Shown here piece after piece: positions 20,265 through 28,692 of a DNA stretch of 62,926 nt (its first letter is position 1; the number at the start of each line of letters is the position of its first letter). This stretch comes from JBOFFC01 sp051648405 (lineage in GTDB: Bacteria; Planctomycetota; Planctomycetia; Pirellulales; Lacipirellulaceae). Made by a program: the position numbers and the translations under genes. Location: assembly GCA_051648405.1 (NCBI GenBank), contig JBOFFC010000063.1:1-62926 (forward strand), in the 5' to 3' direction. The notes below the pieces were generated by a model, which worked only from the letters and a program-made list of their open reading frames with translations, did not search any database and was not told the origin of the DNA.

Positions 20265-21131
20265 CTACGGCACGTTGCAGCCGGCAACCCTTGGAGTAAG
20301 GTACTCGAGCGCCCGCCGGGCCGCCGTGTCGGGGTCGTCGGCGTAGGGGTAGAGCTCGACCGTCAGCCAACCGGTGTAGCTCGTCGAATGGATCGCCTTC
20401 AGCGTCGCGTCGAAGTCGATCGAGCCGTCTCCCGGGACGAGATGCTGGTGGACCCGCGACGCGGCGATGTCCTCGAGGTGGTAGTGCCGCGTGTGAGGCG
20501 CCATCCGCGCGACCCAGTCCTGCGGGTCTTCGCCCACGCAGTAGGCGTGACCCACATCGAAGTTCAGCGCCACGCGCCGCGAGTCGATCTGCGCGACGAA
20601 CTCTTCGTACTGCTGGAAGCGCTCGATGGTGAGCCCCGGCTCGGGCTCGATCAGCAGATCGACCCCCACCTCTTCGGCCACCTCGACGCACGGCATCAGC
20701 TCGTCGCGGAACCGGCGCAGCCCCTCCTCGCGGGTCGCGTAGTCCTCGGGCGGGCCCCCGGGCTCGGTCGTGATCCGCGCCGCGCCAAGCTCGGCGGCGA
20801 GTCGCAGCGCGCGCTTGGTGTGCTCGCGGCGGATCGCCCGGTAGTGCGGGTCGGGTTCGGTCCAGCTCGGCCGCCAGTACGGCTGGCGCGGGTCGGCCAC
20901 CGCGTTCATCATGAAGGCGTTGACGTTCGAGATCTCGAGGCCCGTCTCGACGAGCGTGTCGGCGATCAGCCGCTTCTGCTGGTCGAGCAGCCCCGCCGGC
21001 CAAGCGTGCGGCACGTCGGCCAGCAGCTCGACGCCTCGGTAGCCGATCGCCGCCACGCGGCGCAGCGCCTCATCGACCGGGAAGCGGAGGTAAGCGTTGA
21101 GGCTGAAGGCGAGCTGCATCGAGGGGATCAT
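20265..21131 (-). CDS. sugar phosphate isomerase/epimerase-like TIM barrel (second of two in the ebo-like group)
   Basis: A 288-residue TIM barrel of the AP-endonuclease-2 family, paralogous to the protein at 18383-19264. Likely metal ligands appear in LLIEPEPGLT, NFDVGHAYC, HYHLEDIAAS with HQHLVPGDGSIDF, and TVELYPYADD. It probably acts on a sugar-like or cyclic polyol substrate. It starts 22 bases after the stop of the methyltransferase gene and stops 35 bases before the UbiA start, so all share one operon. Confidence 0.82.
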   Translation of the reverse strand: MIPSMQLAFSLNAYLRFPVDEALRRVAAIGYRGVELLADVPHAWPAGLLDQQKRLIADTLVETGLEISNVNAFMMNAVADPRQPYWRPSWTEPDPHYRAIRREHTKRALRLAAELGAARITTEPGGPPEDYATREEGLRRFRDELMPCVEVAEEVGVDLLIEPEPGLTIERFQQYEEFVAQIDSRRVALNFDVGHAYCVGEDPQDWVARMAPHTRHYHLEDIAASRVHQHLVPGDGSIDFDATLKAIHSTSYTGWLTVELYPYADDPDTAARRALEYLTPRVAGCNVP

Positions 21132-21153
21132 CGCGGCCGGGGCAGGGGAGTGG

Positions 21154-22377
21154 CTAGGGGCGCCCGACTTCGACGCGCCGCGCGACGATCACCATCATGC
21201 GCTTGCCGTCGGGGTACACGAGCAGCGTCCGCGCGTCGTCGCCGCGCGGCTTGAGGCTTGCTCGCAGTCGCTCCGGATCGACCACGCCCCCGCGGACCTT
21301 CACCTCCAGGCGCCCCACGCCGCGCGTCGAGAGCCACCCGCCGAGTCGCTTTGCGTCGAGCGGCATCACTTCCTCAACCGCGAACGGCGCGAGCAGCGGC
21401 TCGGCGACGAGGCCGTCTCCCGAGAAGTACGCGACGCCGTCGGCCACCGGAGTCAGGGAGTGCTTCGACGCGAGCGCCGCGGCGAGTCCCGCCGCCATCA
21501 CCGCCGGGTCGGGGTCGTAGACGAACGTCCCCAACGAGCGCGTCTCGGGCGACTCGCTGGGGGTTGCTGCGAAGCTGACGGCGGTTATCGACGCCCCTTC
21601 GTCGGAGACAACCACGCGGGTTGCGCGGCGCCGGCCGGGGCTCTCGGCTAGGCCGCCGCACCACGCGACTTGCTGGCGGCACTCGCCGCCGCGGCTGATC
21701 CACTCGAGTTCGCAGGCGCTCGTCCAATCGTCGGGGAGCCGCGCCGCGGGGGCCAGCTTCACCGCCGCGTTGGGGGCCACGTCACGCCACGCGGCGAGCG
21801 CCTCCAGCGGGGGATCGTGCAGCTCGGGACGCGTCGTCCGCGTGCCGCCGGGGCGGCGATCGGGGTCCGCGTGCCACGCGGGGTGATCGCGGAGGCAATC
21901 GGCGCCCGCCTCGCCGACGGTCGCCGACGCCGTCGAGTCGCGGCGGGAAGCGTACTGCGACGCGTTGTGGTTGGCGATCGCCGAGAGCGCCGCGTCGCGG
22001 TCGATCCCCGTCGCCTCGACCCCCAGCGCCGCGAAGCCGCAGAGGTCCCCGCCGACTCCGCAGCAGAGGTCCGCAACCGCGTCGCCGCCCAAGAGCCGGG
22101 CGAAACGCGCCGCCTTGTGCGCGGCGATCCACTCGTCGGTCGCCTGCTCGAGGCCGCGCTTCGTGAACAGCATCGTCGCCGCGTGCCGGAACTTGGCGGT
22201 CGCGCGCGTGCGGAGCTCGGCCTGCTCGACGGCGTGCGCTGCCCGCCGCGCGTCGAGCGACTTGCGCAGCCGTTCGATCGCTCGCAGCGGGTCGGCGATC
22301 TCGGCGGCCTCGGCGATCGCGCGCTCGCCGGCGTCGCTCAGCAGCCAGCGGACGTCGGTTGGCGACAGCGGGTCCAT
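21154..22377 (-). CDS. class I SAM-dependent methyltransferase with THUMP-like C-terminal domain
   Basis: A 407-residue protein. The SAM-binding motif ADLCCGVGGDLCGFAALG is near residues 105-122, followed by VEATGIDRD and a DPDRR segment at the expected motif IV position. The C-terminal half matches the THUMP-like domain that accompanies this methyltransferase family. The usual guess is an RNA base, but the target is unknown. The ATG at 22377 (MDPLSPTDVRWLLSD) fits the family start better than the longer upstream frame. It heads the minus-strand group with the TIM barrels and UbiA, but may be only a neighbour. Confidence 0.82.
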   Translation of the reverse strand: MDPLSPTDVRWLLSDAGERAIAEAAEIADPLRAIERLRKSLDARRAAHAVEQAELRTRATAKFRHAATMLFTKRGLEQATDEWIAAHKAARFARLLGGDAVADLCCGVGGDLCGFAALGVEATGIDRDAALSAIANHNASQYASRRDSTASATVGEAGADCLRDHPAWHADPDRRPGGTRTTRPELHDPPLEALAAWRDVAPNAAVKLAPAARLPDDWTSACELEWISRGGECRQQVAWCGGLAESPGRRRATRVVVSDEGASITAVSFAATPSESPETRSLGTFVYDPDPAVMAAGLAAALASKHSLTPVADGVAYFSGDGLVAEPLLAPFAVEEVMPLDAKRLGGWLSTRGVGRLEVKVRGGVVDPERLRASLKPRGDDARTLLVYPDGKRMMVIVARRVEVGRP

Positions 22378-22526
22378 GCGTGCTCGCGGCGGAGACTTGG
22401 ACGACAGCAGCGGTTGAGCGGCGGGCGACGGTCGCGCGGGCGCTGGCGCCCGCTCGCGCCGCGCCGGCGGCGCCCGGTCGATAGCACCGTAGGACGACGC
22501 GTTCCAACAGCCCCGCGGGTGCACCC

Positions 22527-23531
22527 ATGCTACCCAAGACCGCACGACTCGCCGGCATGCTCGGCGCCGCCGTGGGTGTCCCCTACGCGGTCTCGAACGC
22601 CCCGGACGACTGGTCCACGGCCTGGCCGGGCGCCGCGCCGCAACCGGCCGCCGAAGCCCCGGCCGACCCGCAGGCGCTCGCCCCCGCGGCGATCAACTCC
22701 CCCGAAGGCCCGGGCGCGAACGTCTACCGCAGCCACCACCCGCTCGAAGGCCCGCGGAACCTGCCGCTCCAGCACGCTTTCCGCTGGGATGTGACCCGGG
22801 AGTGGGTTTACCAGCAGTGGGCTCGCAAATCGACCGGCCTCGCGGACCCCACGCTCTACGGCATCCGCGTTCCGCTGGTGACCGGCGCGGCGATGACCGA
22901 CCTTGCGGGGTCCCTTTCGTACTACTTCGACGCGCAGGGGGTCCTGCAGCGGATCCAGTTCCACGGGCGGACCGCTGACACCAACGAGGTCGCACGCCTG
23001 GCGGTCGAGCGGTTCGGCATGCAGCGACGGATGGCCGCCTCGCCGGGGGACCAGCTCTACCAGGCGGCCGAGGGGAACCGCGTCCGCTCGGAGCTCCGCA
23101 CGCGGCCGGAGGGGACGCTCTGGAGCACGTCTCCTCACGAGAGTTTCCTGGTGGACCTCGAACTAAACCTCCCAGGGGGGCCTTCTTGGCCCGTCCCGGC
23201 TGCGCCGACGCTCGACTTTTCGGCGGTCCAGGGCTCGACCCCGGCCGCCGGCGGGCCCCAAGCCGCCGCGACGAACGACCCCGGGAAGCCGGTCTTCCCG
23301 TCACGGTCGGTCGTCCCCGACGCCGCCGGGACACCCACAGCAAACGGGGTCGCCGGCGCCGCGCCGAAGAACCCCGAGGGATCGCTTCGCAGCCTCCCGA
23401 CCGATCCCTCCGCCGTCGCCAAGCCCGCCGACGGCGCCGCTCCGATCGGGTCGTTCAAGGCGGGGGACGTCGCGGGGACCGACCTCAAGCCGCTGGCGAA
23501 CTACCGCGACCGCTTCCGGTGGCCCAACTGA
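22527..23531 (+). CDS. conserved hypothetical protein with N-terminal anchor, planctomycete-type
   Basis: A 334-residue protein. An N-terminal hydrophobic segment (about 8-24) is followed by a compact middle domain (about 65-215; LPLQHAFRWDVTREWVYQQW, YYFDAQG). The tail (about 220-334) is Pro/Ala/Gly-rich and probably unstructured. I do not recognise a function. The shape, an anchor plus a beta-rich domain and disordered tail, suggests an exported or membrane-tethered protein. Divergent from the methyltransferase (149 bases between starts). Confidence 0.72.
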   Translation: MLPKTARLAGMLGAAVGVPYAVSNAPDDWSTAWPGAAPQPAAEAPADPQALAPAAINSPEGPGANVYRSHHPLEGPRNLPLQHAFRWDVTREWVYQQWARKSTGLADPTLYGIRVPLVTGAAMTDLAGSLSYYFDAQGVLQRIQFHGRTADTNEVARLAVERFGMQRRMAASPGDQLYQAAEGNRVRSELRTRPEGTLWSTSPHESFLVDLELNLPGGPSWPVPAAPTLDFSAVQGSTPAAGGPQAAATNDPGKPVFPSRSVVPDAAGTPTANGVAGAAPKNPEGSLRSLPTDPSAVAKPADGAAPIGSFKAGDVAGTDLKPLANYRDRFRWPN

Positions 23532-23596
23532 CCAGCGCGAGCTGCGGTCAGCGACCGCGCTAACTCGCCGTCGGTCTTCTCGATAAGCTGAGTCGC

Positions 23597-24541
23597 GTGC
23601 CACGACACGCCGACCGTCGAGCGGACGTCGGGATCGCCACTCCCGAGGAGCGACGCGAGGCGCTAGGGCTGGCGCTCGACCCGGTTCCCGTCGAAGCGCG
23701 GGGGACCCTCGTCGAGGCCGCGGGGCGCGTCACAGGGCCGCTCGACGTGTTCGCCGCCCTCGCCGTGTACCGCGTCGCGGGACGCGTTGTGGCAGCCGCC
23801 TGGGGGCAACCACAGCCAGGAAGTGGCGCGGGGCTGTGGCCCCCGGCCGGCGCCGGCTGCACCGTAGCGGCGGCCGACGCCCTAATGCGCGTCGTGAACG
23901 GGGCGCTCGACACGGCCTCGATCGGGATGACGCAGGCGCTGTTCGAGGTCGATGACGACCCGCGCATCGCGGTCGTCGAGCGCCACGGCTACCGCCAACT
24001 CGCCGAGCTGCTGTACCTTGGGCGGAGCGTGCCGCAGCACCGCCGCGATCGACGGCCGGACGATCGAGGGATCGCCTTCGAGCCCTACGCCGAGAGCGAC
24101 TACGCCCGGCTAAAGCGCGTCGTCGAGGCGACGTACGTCGGCAGCCTCGACTGCCCCGGGATCGAAGGGGTGCGGTCGCTCGATGACGTCCTCGCCGGCT
24201 ACCGCGCGACGGGGCGCTTCAACCCCGAGTCGTGGCGGTTCGCGGTGGTCGAAGGTCGCGACGCGGGGGTCGTGCTCGTCACGCCCCACGACGAGTCGGA
24301 TCAGGCGGAGCTGGTCTACATGGGGCTCGCCCCGTGGGCCCGCGGCCGGGGGCTGGGGGCCGTCCTGATCGACCAGGCGCTCCTACGGGGGGCGCTCGAG
24401 GGGGCCGACTTTCTGATGGCGGCCGTCGATGCCGCCAACACCCCGGCGCGGCGGCTCTACGAAGCGGCCGGTTTCGCCCCTTGGTCGCGCCGATTTGTGT
24501 ACATCAGAACATGCCCTGACACGCCGCGCGTCGAGACTTAG
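23597..24541 (+). CDS. GNAT family N-acetyltransferase, probably two-domain
   Basis: A 314-residue protein starting at GTG. The C-terminal half (about 155-310) is a clear GNAT domain: LVYMGLAPWARGRGLGAVLIDQAL holds the acetyl-CoA binding R/Q-x-x-G-x-G/A-like motif and VDAANTPARRLYEAAGF the end of the fold. The N-terminal half looks like a second, weaker GNAT-like domain (IAVVERHGYRQL). It would acetylate an amine on an unknown small molecule or protein. It follows the hypothetical gene by 65 bases. Confidence 0.83.
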   Translation: MPRHADRRADVGIATPEERREALGLALDPVPVEARGTLVEAAGRVTGPLDVFAALAVYRVAGRVVAAAWGQPQPGSGAGLWPPAGAGCTVAAADALMRVVNGALDTASIGMTQALFEVDDDPRIAVVERHGYRQLAELLYLGRSVPQHRRDRRPDDRGIAFEPYAESDYARLKRVVEATYVGSLDCPGIEGVRSLDDVLAGYRATGRFNPESWRFAVVEGRDAGVVLVTPHDESDQAELVYMGLAPWARGRGLGAVLIDQALLRGALEGADFLMAAVDAANTPARRLYEAAGFAPWSRRFVYIRTCPDTPRVET

Positions 24542-24962
24542 CGGCAGCGTCACGGTTCGTTAAGGATCGTCACGGCCTCGACAGTTTTTCCCCACCCGCA
24601 ACGGGCCGGCGGGAAGCTGTTGATAACGCCGCGCAGGGGCGTTTCTCCCTTGATTTGCAGCGTTCTCTCCGTGCAGGGGCCGAGTTATGCCCACTCGCGG
24701 CCGCCGCCGTTTGACACCCGTGCTAGCACCCTTAGAATCGCCTCCCACGTCCCCCCGAGAGGCTCGCTGCGACCGCCAACTAGTCCCCCGACAAGCGTCC
24801 CCAGACGCCGCGGGGACGGCGATTCGGCGGACCGCACCCGCGGGGCGACGCTGCGCCAGGGGCGCCTCCGACCGGTTCGCCGATCGGACGGATCGGAGCC
24901 CCCACGGCGAGGATTTCACGGACCGACCCCCCGGGTCGGCCGACGGTCAAGGACGGACACGC
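24542..24962 (+). promoter_or_regulatory. dnaA upstream region with one good DnaA-box-like site
   Basis: 421 bases without a gene I can support. TGTTGATAA at 24618-24626 is the complement of TTATCAACA, eight of nine to the consensus DnaA box. TTTTCCCCA (24586-24594) and TTATGCCCA (24685-24693) are weaker, seven of nine. Three matches are too few to call an origin. They may be autoregulatory sites for dnaA. Confidence 0.4.
24711..24738 (+). promoter_or_regulatory. sigma70-type promoter of dnaA
   Basis: TTGACA at 24711-24716, a 16-base spacer and TAGAAT at 24733-24738, one base from the ideal -10. It is about 225 bases before the dnaA start and among the best promoter matches I found. Confidence 0.7.
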
Positions 24963-26297
24963 ATGCTGCAAGCTTTTCGCGATACGCTCTGCGAGCAGGT
25001 CGGGGCCCAGCGGTACGCGACCTGGTTCGAGGGGCAGGTCACGGTAGATCTTGTCGATGGCGAGCTGCGCATCGTCGCCGCGTCGGAGTTCGTCCGCGAC
25101 CTGATCCGCTCGCAGTTCTCGTCCGAGGTCCGCGACGTTGCGCGCCGTACGCTTGGGGTGGACGCGACGATCTCGTACGCGGCGCGAGCGCCGGAAGCAG
25201 AGGTGGCGCCCGTTGCCGCCGCTAAACCGCAAGCGGCTGTGGCGCCGCGGCCGCCGCAATCCAGCGCGGCCGCGACCGACCATCTCGCCGATTGGGTCGA
25301 GGGGGACGCCAACGCCGAGGCGACGCTCGCCGTGCGTCGCTTGATCGCCGGCGATCGCGCTCTGCGGCTCGTCTTTCTCTGGGGGCCCGCCGGCACGGGG
25401 AAGACGCACCTGTTGCGGGCGCTCGCCGACGGGGTCCGCGGCCGCGACCGCCGCCGCGTGCAGATGCTGTCGGCCGAGAAGTTCCTGGTCGGGTTCGTCG
25501 AGGCGTGCCGCGGCGGGGGGCTGCCGAGCTTCCGTGTGAAGCACCGCGGCCTCGACCTGCTGATGATCGACAACGCCCACCAGCTCGTCGGCAAGGCCCG
25601 CACGCTAGAAGAGCTGCTCCACACGCTCGACGCGCTCGAGGCCGACGGCGCGACGGTTGTGCTCACTTCCGACCGGGCGCCCCACGAACTGCGTGAGCTC
25701 GGGCCGGAGCTCGTGTCGCGGCTCTCGGGGGGGGTCTCGGCCGAGCTCCGCCTGCCTAGCGCGCCGATGCGCTGCGAGCTGGTCCGCCGCACGGCCCATA
25801 AGCGGGGGATCGAGCTCTCCGACGGGGCGGTCGAGCGGCTCGGCGTGTCGCTCGTCGGGGGCGCCCGCGAGGTGTCGGGGGCGCTCAGCAAGCTCGAGCT
25901 GCACGCCCAGACCTACGGCGCCCCGATCGACGAACTGACGGTCGAGCGCGTCGCCGACGAGGTGAACCGCGTCGCGACCCCCCCGGTGAAGCTCGCCGAC
26001 ATCCAGCGCGCCGTGTGCGGCGTCTTCGGGGTCGATGCGGCCTCGCTCTGCTCGGCGAAACGGACCAAGAACGTCAGCGAGCCGCGGATGCTCGCGATGT
26101 GGCTCGCGCGGCGATTGACGCAGAGCGCCTGGAGCGAGATCGGCGACCACTTCGGGCGCCGCAGCCATTCGACCGTGATCGCCGCCCATCGCCGTGTCGA
26201 GCGGTTGCTCGCGACCCCGCGCGGGCCACGGCTGACGGTCGGGGGCGATGTGCACGACGCGATCCGCCGGGTCGAGGCCGCGTTGCGGACGGCGTGA
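24963..26297 (+). CDS. dnaA: chromosomal replication initiator protein DnaA
   Basis: A 444-residue protein. Domain I (about 1-70) has RYATWFEGQV; a Pro/Ala linker follows. The AAA+ domain has Walker A GPAGTGKT at 141-148. Walker B reads MIDNAHQL with D203 and N204, where DnaA normally has two Asp. Domain IV ends with the DNA-binding signature RRSHSTVIAAHRRV (around 399-412). It should bind DnaA boxes and start replication. The ATG follows an AAGGACGG ribosome site; the longer open frame upstream overlaps the promoter. No dnaN or rpmH lies beside it. The Walker B change may slow ATP hydrolysis. Confidence 0.93.
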   Translation: MLQAFRDTLCEQVGAQRYATWFEGQVTVDLVDGELRIVAASEFVRDLIRSQFSSEVRDVARRTLGVDATISYAARAPEAEVAPVAAAKPQAAVAPRPPQSSAAATDHLADWVEGDANAEATLAVRRLIAGDRALRLVFLWGPAGTGKTHLLRALADGVRGRDRRRVQMLSAEKFLVGFVEACRGGGLPSFRVKHRGLDLLMIDNAHQLVGKARTLEELLHTLDALEADGATVVLTSDRAPHELRELGPELVSRLSGGVSAELRLPSAPMRCELVRRTAHKRGIELSDGAVERLGVSLVGGAREVSGALSKLELHAQTYGAPIDELTVERVADEVNRVATPPVKLADIQRAVCGVFGVDAASLCSAKRTKNVSEPRMLAMWLARRLTQSAWSEIGDHFGRRSHSTVIAAHRRVERLLATPRGPRLTVGGDVHDAIRRVEAALRTA

Positions 26298-26319
26298 AGC
26301 CCCGTCAGCGTGAGGCCCG

Positions 26320-27126
26320 TCAGATCGTCACGGCCGAGAACCCGCCATCGACGACGACGTTCTGCCCCGTGACGAACGACGACGCCCCCGAGGCGAGCCA
26401 CACGACCGCCCCCCCGAGCTCGTCCGGACTGCCGAAGCGGCCCAGCGGCGTGTGGGCGATCACCTGGGCGCCACGCTCGGTGTAGCTCCCGTCCTCGTTC
26501 ACCAGCAGCCGCCGGTTCTGCTCGGCCGGGAAGAACCCGGGGCTGAGGGCGTTCACGCGCACCCCGCGGGGCGCCCACTCGCGGGCGAGGAACTGCGTGA
26601 GGTTCAGCACGGCCGCCTTGGCCGCCGAGTAGGCGACGACGCGCGACAGGGGCGTCATTCCCGCCATCGAGGCGATGTTGACCACGCTGCCGCGGGTCTC
26701 GGCGAGTGACTCACCGAACGCTTGGCACGGGAGCAGCACACCCCCCACCAGGTTCAGGTCGAACACGCCTCGCCACGCTTCGAGGGAGAGCTTGGTGAAG
26801 TCTCCCCCCGGCGGGACGGTCGCGTCGGGGCGGTTCCCCCCGGCCGCGTTCACCAGCACCGATACCGGGCCGAGGCCCGCGCGGATCGCCGCGTCGGCCG
26901 CGTCGAGGCTCGCCCGGTCGAGCGCATCGACCGCGTAGAACTCGGCGGTGACGCCGGCGTCGCGCAGTATCGCAACGCGTTCGGCGCCCCGCTCGGCGCT
27001 GCGCCCGAGCACGGCGACGCGGGCGCCGGATGCGCCGAGCGCATCACAGAACGCCCCCCCGAGAACGCCCGTTCCCCCGATCACGGCGGCCGCCTTGCCC
27101 GAAAGGTCGAACGGGTTCTTTGGCAT
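26320..27126 (-). CDS. SDR family oxidoreductase, D-mannonate/fructuronate oxidoreductase-like
   Basis: A 268-residue short-chain dehydrogenase. The NAD(P) glycine motif is IGGTGVLGG (17-24), NAAGG follows in the middle and the catalytic pair is Y166-x3-K170 (YSAAK). The tail (GAQVIAHTPLGRFGSPDELG and FVTGQNVVVDGG) resembles SDR-type D-mannonate oxidoreductases and gluconate dehydrogenases. The neighbouring uronate isomerase-like and kinase-epimerase genes support fructuronate reduction to mannonate. The ATG at 27126 is preferred over a GTG 12 bases upstream. Substrate is inferred. Confidence 0.85.
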   Translation of the reverse strand: MPKNPFDLSGKAAAVIGGTGVLGGAFCDALGASGARVAVLGRSAERGAERVAILRDAGVTAEFYAVDALDRASLDAADAAIRAGLGPVSVLVNAAGGNRPDATVPPGGDFTKLSLEAWRGVFDLNLVGGVLLPCQAFGESLAETRGSVVNIASMAGMTPLSRVVAYSAAKAAVLNLTQFLAREWAPRGVRVNALSPGFFPAEQNRRLLVNEDGSYTERGAQVIAHTPLGRFGSPDELGGAVVWLASGASSFVTGQNVVVDGGFSAVTI

Positions 27127-27229
27127 CGGATGGCGCACTCGGAAGCGGGTTGGAGCGACAATCCAGCCTAGACGCGCAACCGTCGGTCGTCACCGTCCCG
27201 CGCACGCGCTTCGGCGAGCCGGCGGCGAA

Positions 27230-27288
27230 AGCCGTCGGAGTTGTAGCGGCGGGGCGGAGTCGGCGCCGAAGGAAACACTCCGACGGCT
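27230..27288. repeat. 12-bp inverted repeat between divergent uronate genes
   Basis: AGCCGTCGGAGT (27230-27241) is exactly complementary to ACTCCGACGGCT (27277-27288), 35 bases apart. It lies between the SDR and isomerase-like starts. It may be an operator, or a dispersed repeat. Confidence 0.55.
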
Positions 27289-27354
27289 CGCCCCCTGCTC
27301 GGACTCTGCGCAACGGCTCTACTCGGCCGCTCTGCGGCGGAATACGCTGTCGAG

Positions 27355-28692
27355 ATGCTCTCGTCTGAATCGATTCCTGTTGCGTGCCAACGCGCCCTCG
27401 CCGACGTACCGGTCTGGGACCTCCACACCCACCTCTACCCCCCAAGCTTCGGGACCCCTCTCGGGCGCGGGGCGACGCACGACCCCACGGGCCTGATGCT
27501 GTGGGGGATCGACGAGCTCCTGACGTACCACTACCTGGTCGCCGAGGTGCTGCGGGCCACCGACGCCCGAGAAACGCCGACCGACCGCTTCCTCGCGCTC
27601 CCGAAACGCGAGCAGGCCGACGTCATCTGGCGCGAGCTGTTCGTCCGTCGCACCCCGCTGAGCGAAGCGTGTCGCGGCGTCGTGACGACCCTCACACGCC
27701 TCGGGCTCGACCCGCACGACGAGACGCTCGACGCCTACCGCAATTGGTTCGCCGAGCGCTCGCCGGACGACCACCTCGCGCAGGTCCTCGCCCTCGCGGG
27801 GGTCGAGCGCGTGACGATGACCAACGACCTGTTCGACGACAACGAGCGAGCGCGCTGGCTCGCCAACCCGAGGATCGCGGCCGACCCGCGGTTCCCGGCG
27901 GTGCTGCGGTTCGACCCGCTGGTGGTCGATTGGCCCTCGGCGGCGAAGCGCGTCGCTTCGTGGGGGTACACGGTCAACGCCGCGTGCGCGGGCGAGTCGA
28001 TCGAGTCCCTCGCACGGCTGCTCGACGAGTGGATCGCGAGGATGCGGCCCGTCTACTGCGCGATGAGCCTGCCGCCGACGTGGCGGTACCCGCTCGACGG
28101 GTCCGCGGTCGCGGACCAGCTCGACGGCCAGCGTGTGCTGACCGACGCGATCCTGCCGGCTTGCGCCCGACACGGATTGCCGCTGGGGCTGATGATCGGC
28201 GTCACGCGGCGCGTGAACCCGGCGCTCCAGGCCGCCGGGGACTCTGTTGGGCCTTCGGACGTGGACTCGATCGCGCGGCTTTGCCGTGACTTCCCGCAGC
28301 AGTCGCTGCTGGTGACGACGCTCGCCCGCGAAGACCAGCACGCCCTGGCGGTCGCGGCGCGCAAGTTCCGCAACCTGCGCCCGTTCGGCTGCTGGTGGTT
28401 CCTCAACAACCCGTCGCTGATCGAGGAGACGACGCGTCTGCGCGTCGAGCTGCTGGGGCACAGCTTCGTGCCGCAGCACAGCGACGCCCGCGTGCTCGAG
28501 CAACTGCTCTACAAGTGGGACCACAGCCGCCAGGTGATCGCCCGCGTCCTGGCCGACAAGTACGCCGACCTCGCGCGAGCCGGGTGGCGTGTCACTGATG
28601 AGGCGATCCGAGCCGACGCCCACGCCCTGCTGCGCGGCAACGTCGAGGCGTGGATCGGAGGCGCCGGCCCTCGGGGAGCGGAGGCGTCATGA
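27355..28692 (+). CDS. uronate isomerase-like amidohydrolase
   Basis: A 445-residue amidohydrolase-superfamily protein. The metal site starts with DLHTHLYPP (H24, H26), and the next part resembles the uronate isomerase fold, with a helical insert before the barrel continues (WGIDELLTYHYLVAEVL). It could convert D-glucuronate or D-galacturonate to the 2-keto form. Its stop overlaps the start of the gluconokinase-epimerase gene by four bases (ATGA), so the two are probably co-translated, which supports a sugar-acid role. The exact substrate is not certain. Confidence 0.75.
   Translation: MLSSESIPVACQRALADVPVWDLHTHLYPPSFGTPLGRGATHDPTGLMLWGIDELLTYHYLVAEVLRATDARETPTDRFLALPKREQADVIWRELFVRRTPLSEACRGVVTTLTRLGLDPHDETLDAYRNWFAERSPDDHLAQVLALAGVERVTMTNDLFDDNERARWLANPRIAADPRFPAVLRFDPLVVDWPSAAKRVASWGYTVNAACAGESIESLARLLDEWIARMRPVYCAMSLPPTWRYPLDGSAVADQLDGQRVLTDAILPACARHGLPLGLMIGVTRRVNPALQAAGDSVGPSDVDSIARLCRDFPQQSLLVTTLAREDQHALAVAARKFRNLRPFGCWWFLNNPSLIEETTRLRVELLGHSFVPQHSDARVLEQLLYKWDHSRQVIARVLADKYADLARAGWRVTDEAIRADAHALLRGNVEAWIGGAGPRGAEAS

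Noticed and set aside
24542..24962. Chromosomal origin
   Set aside because: Only one good DnaA-box match, no dense cluster and no AT-rich unwinding region.
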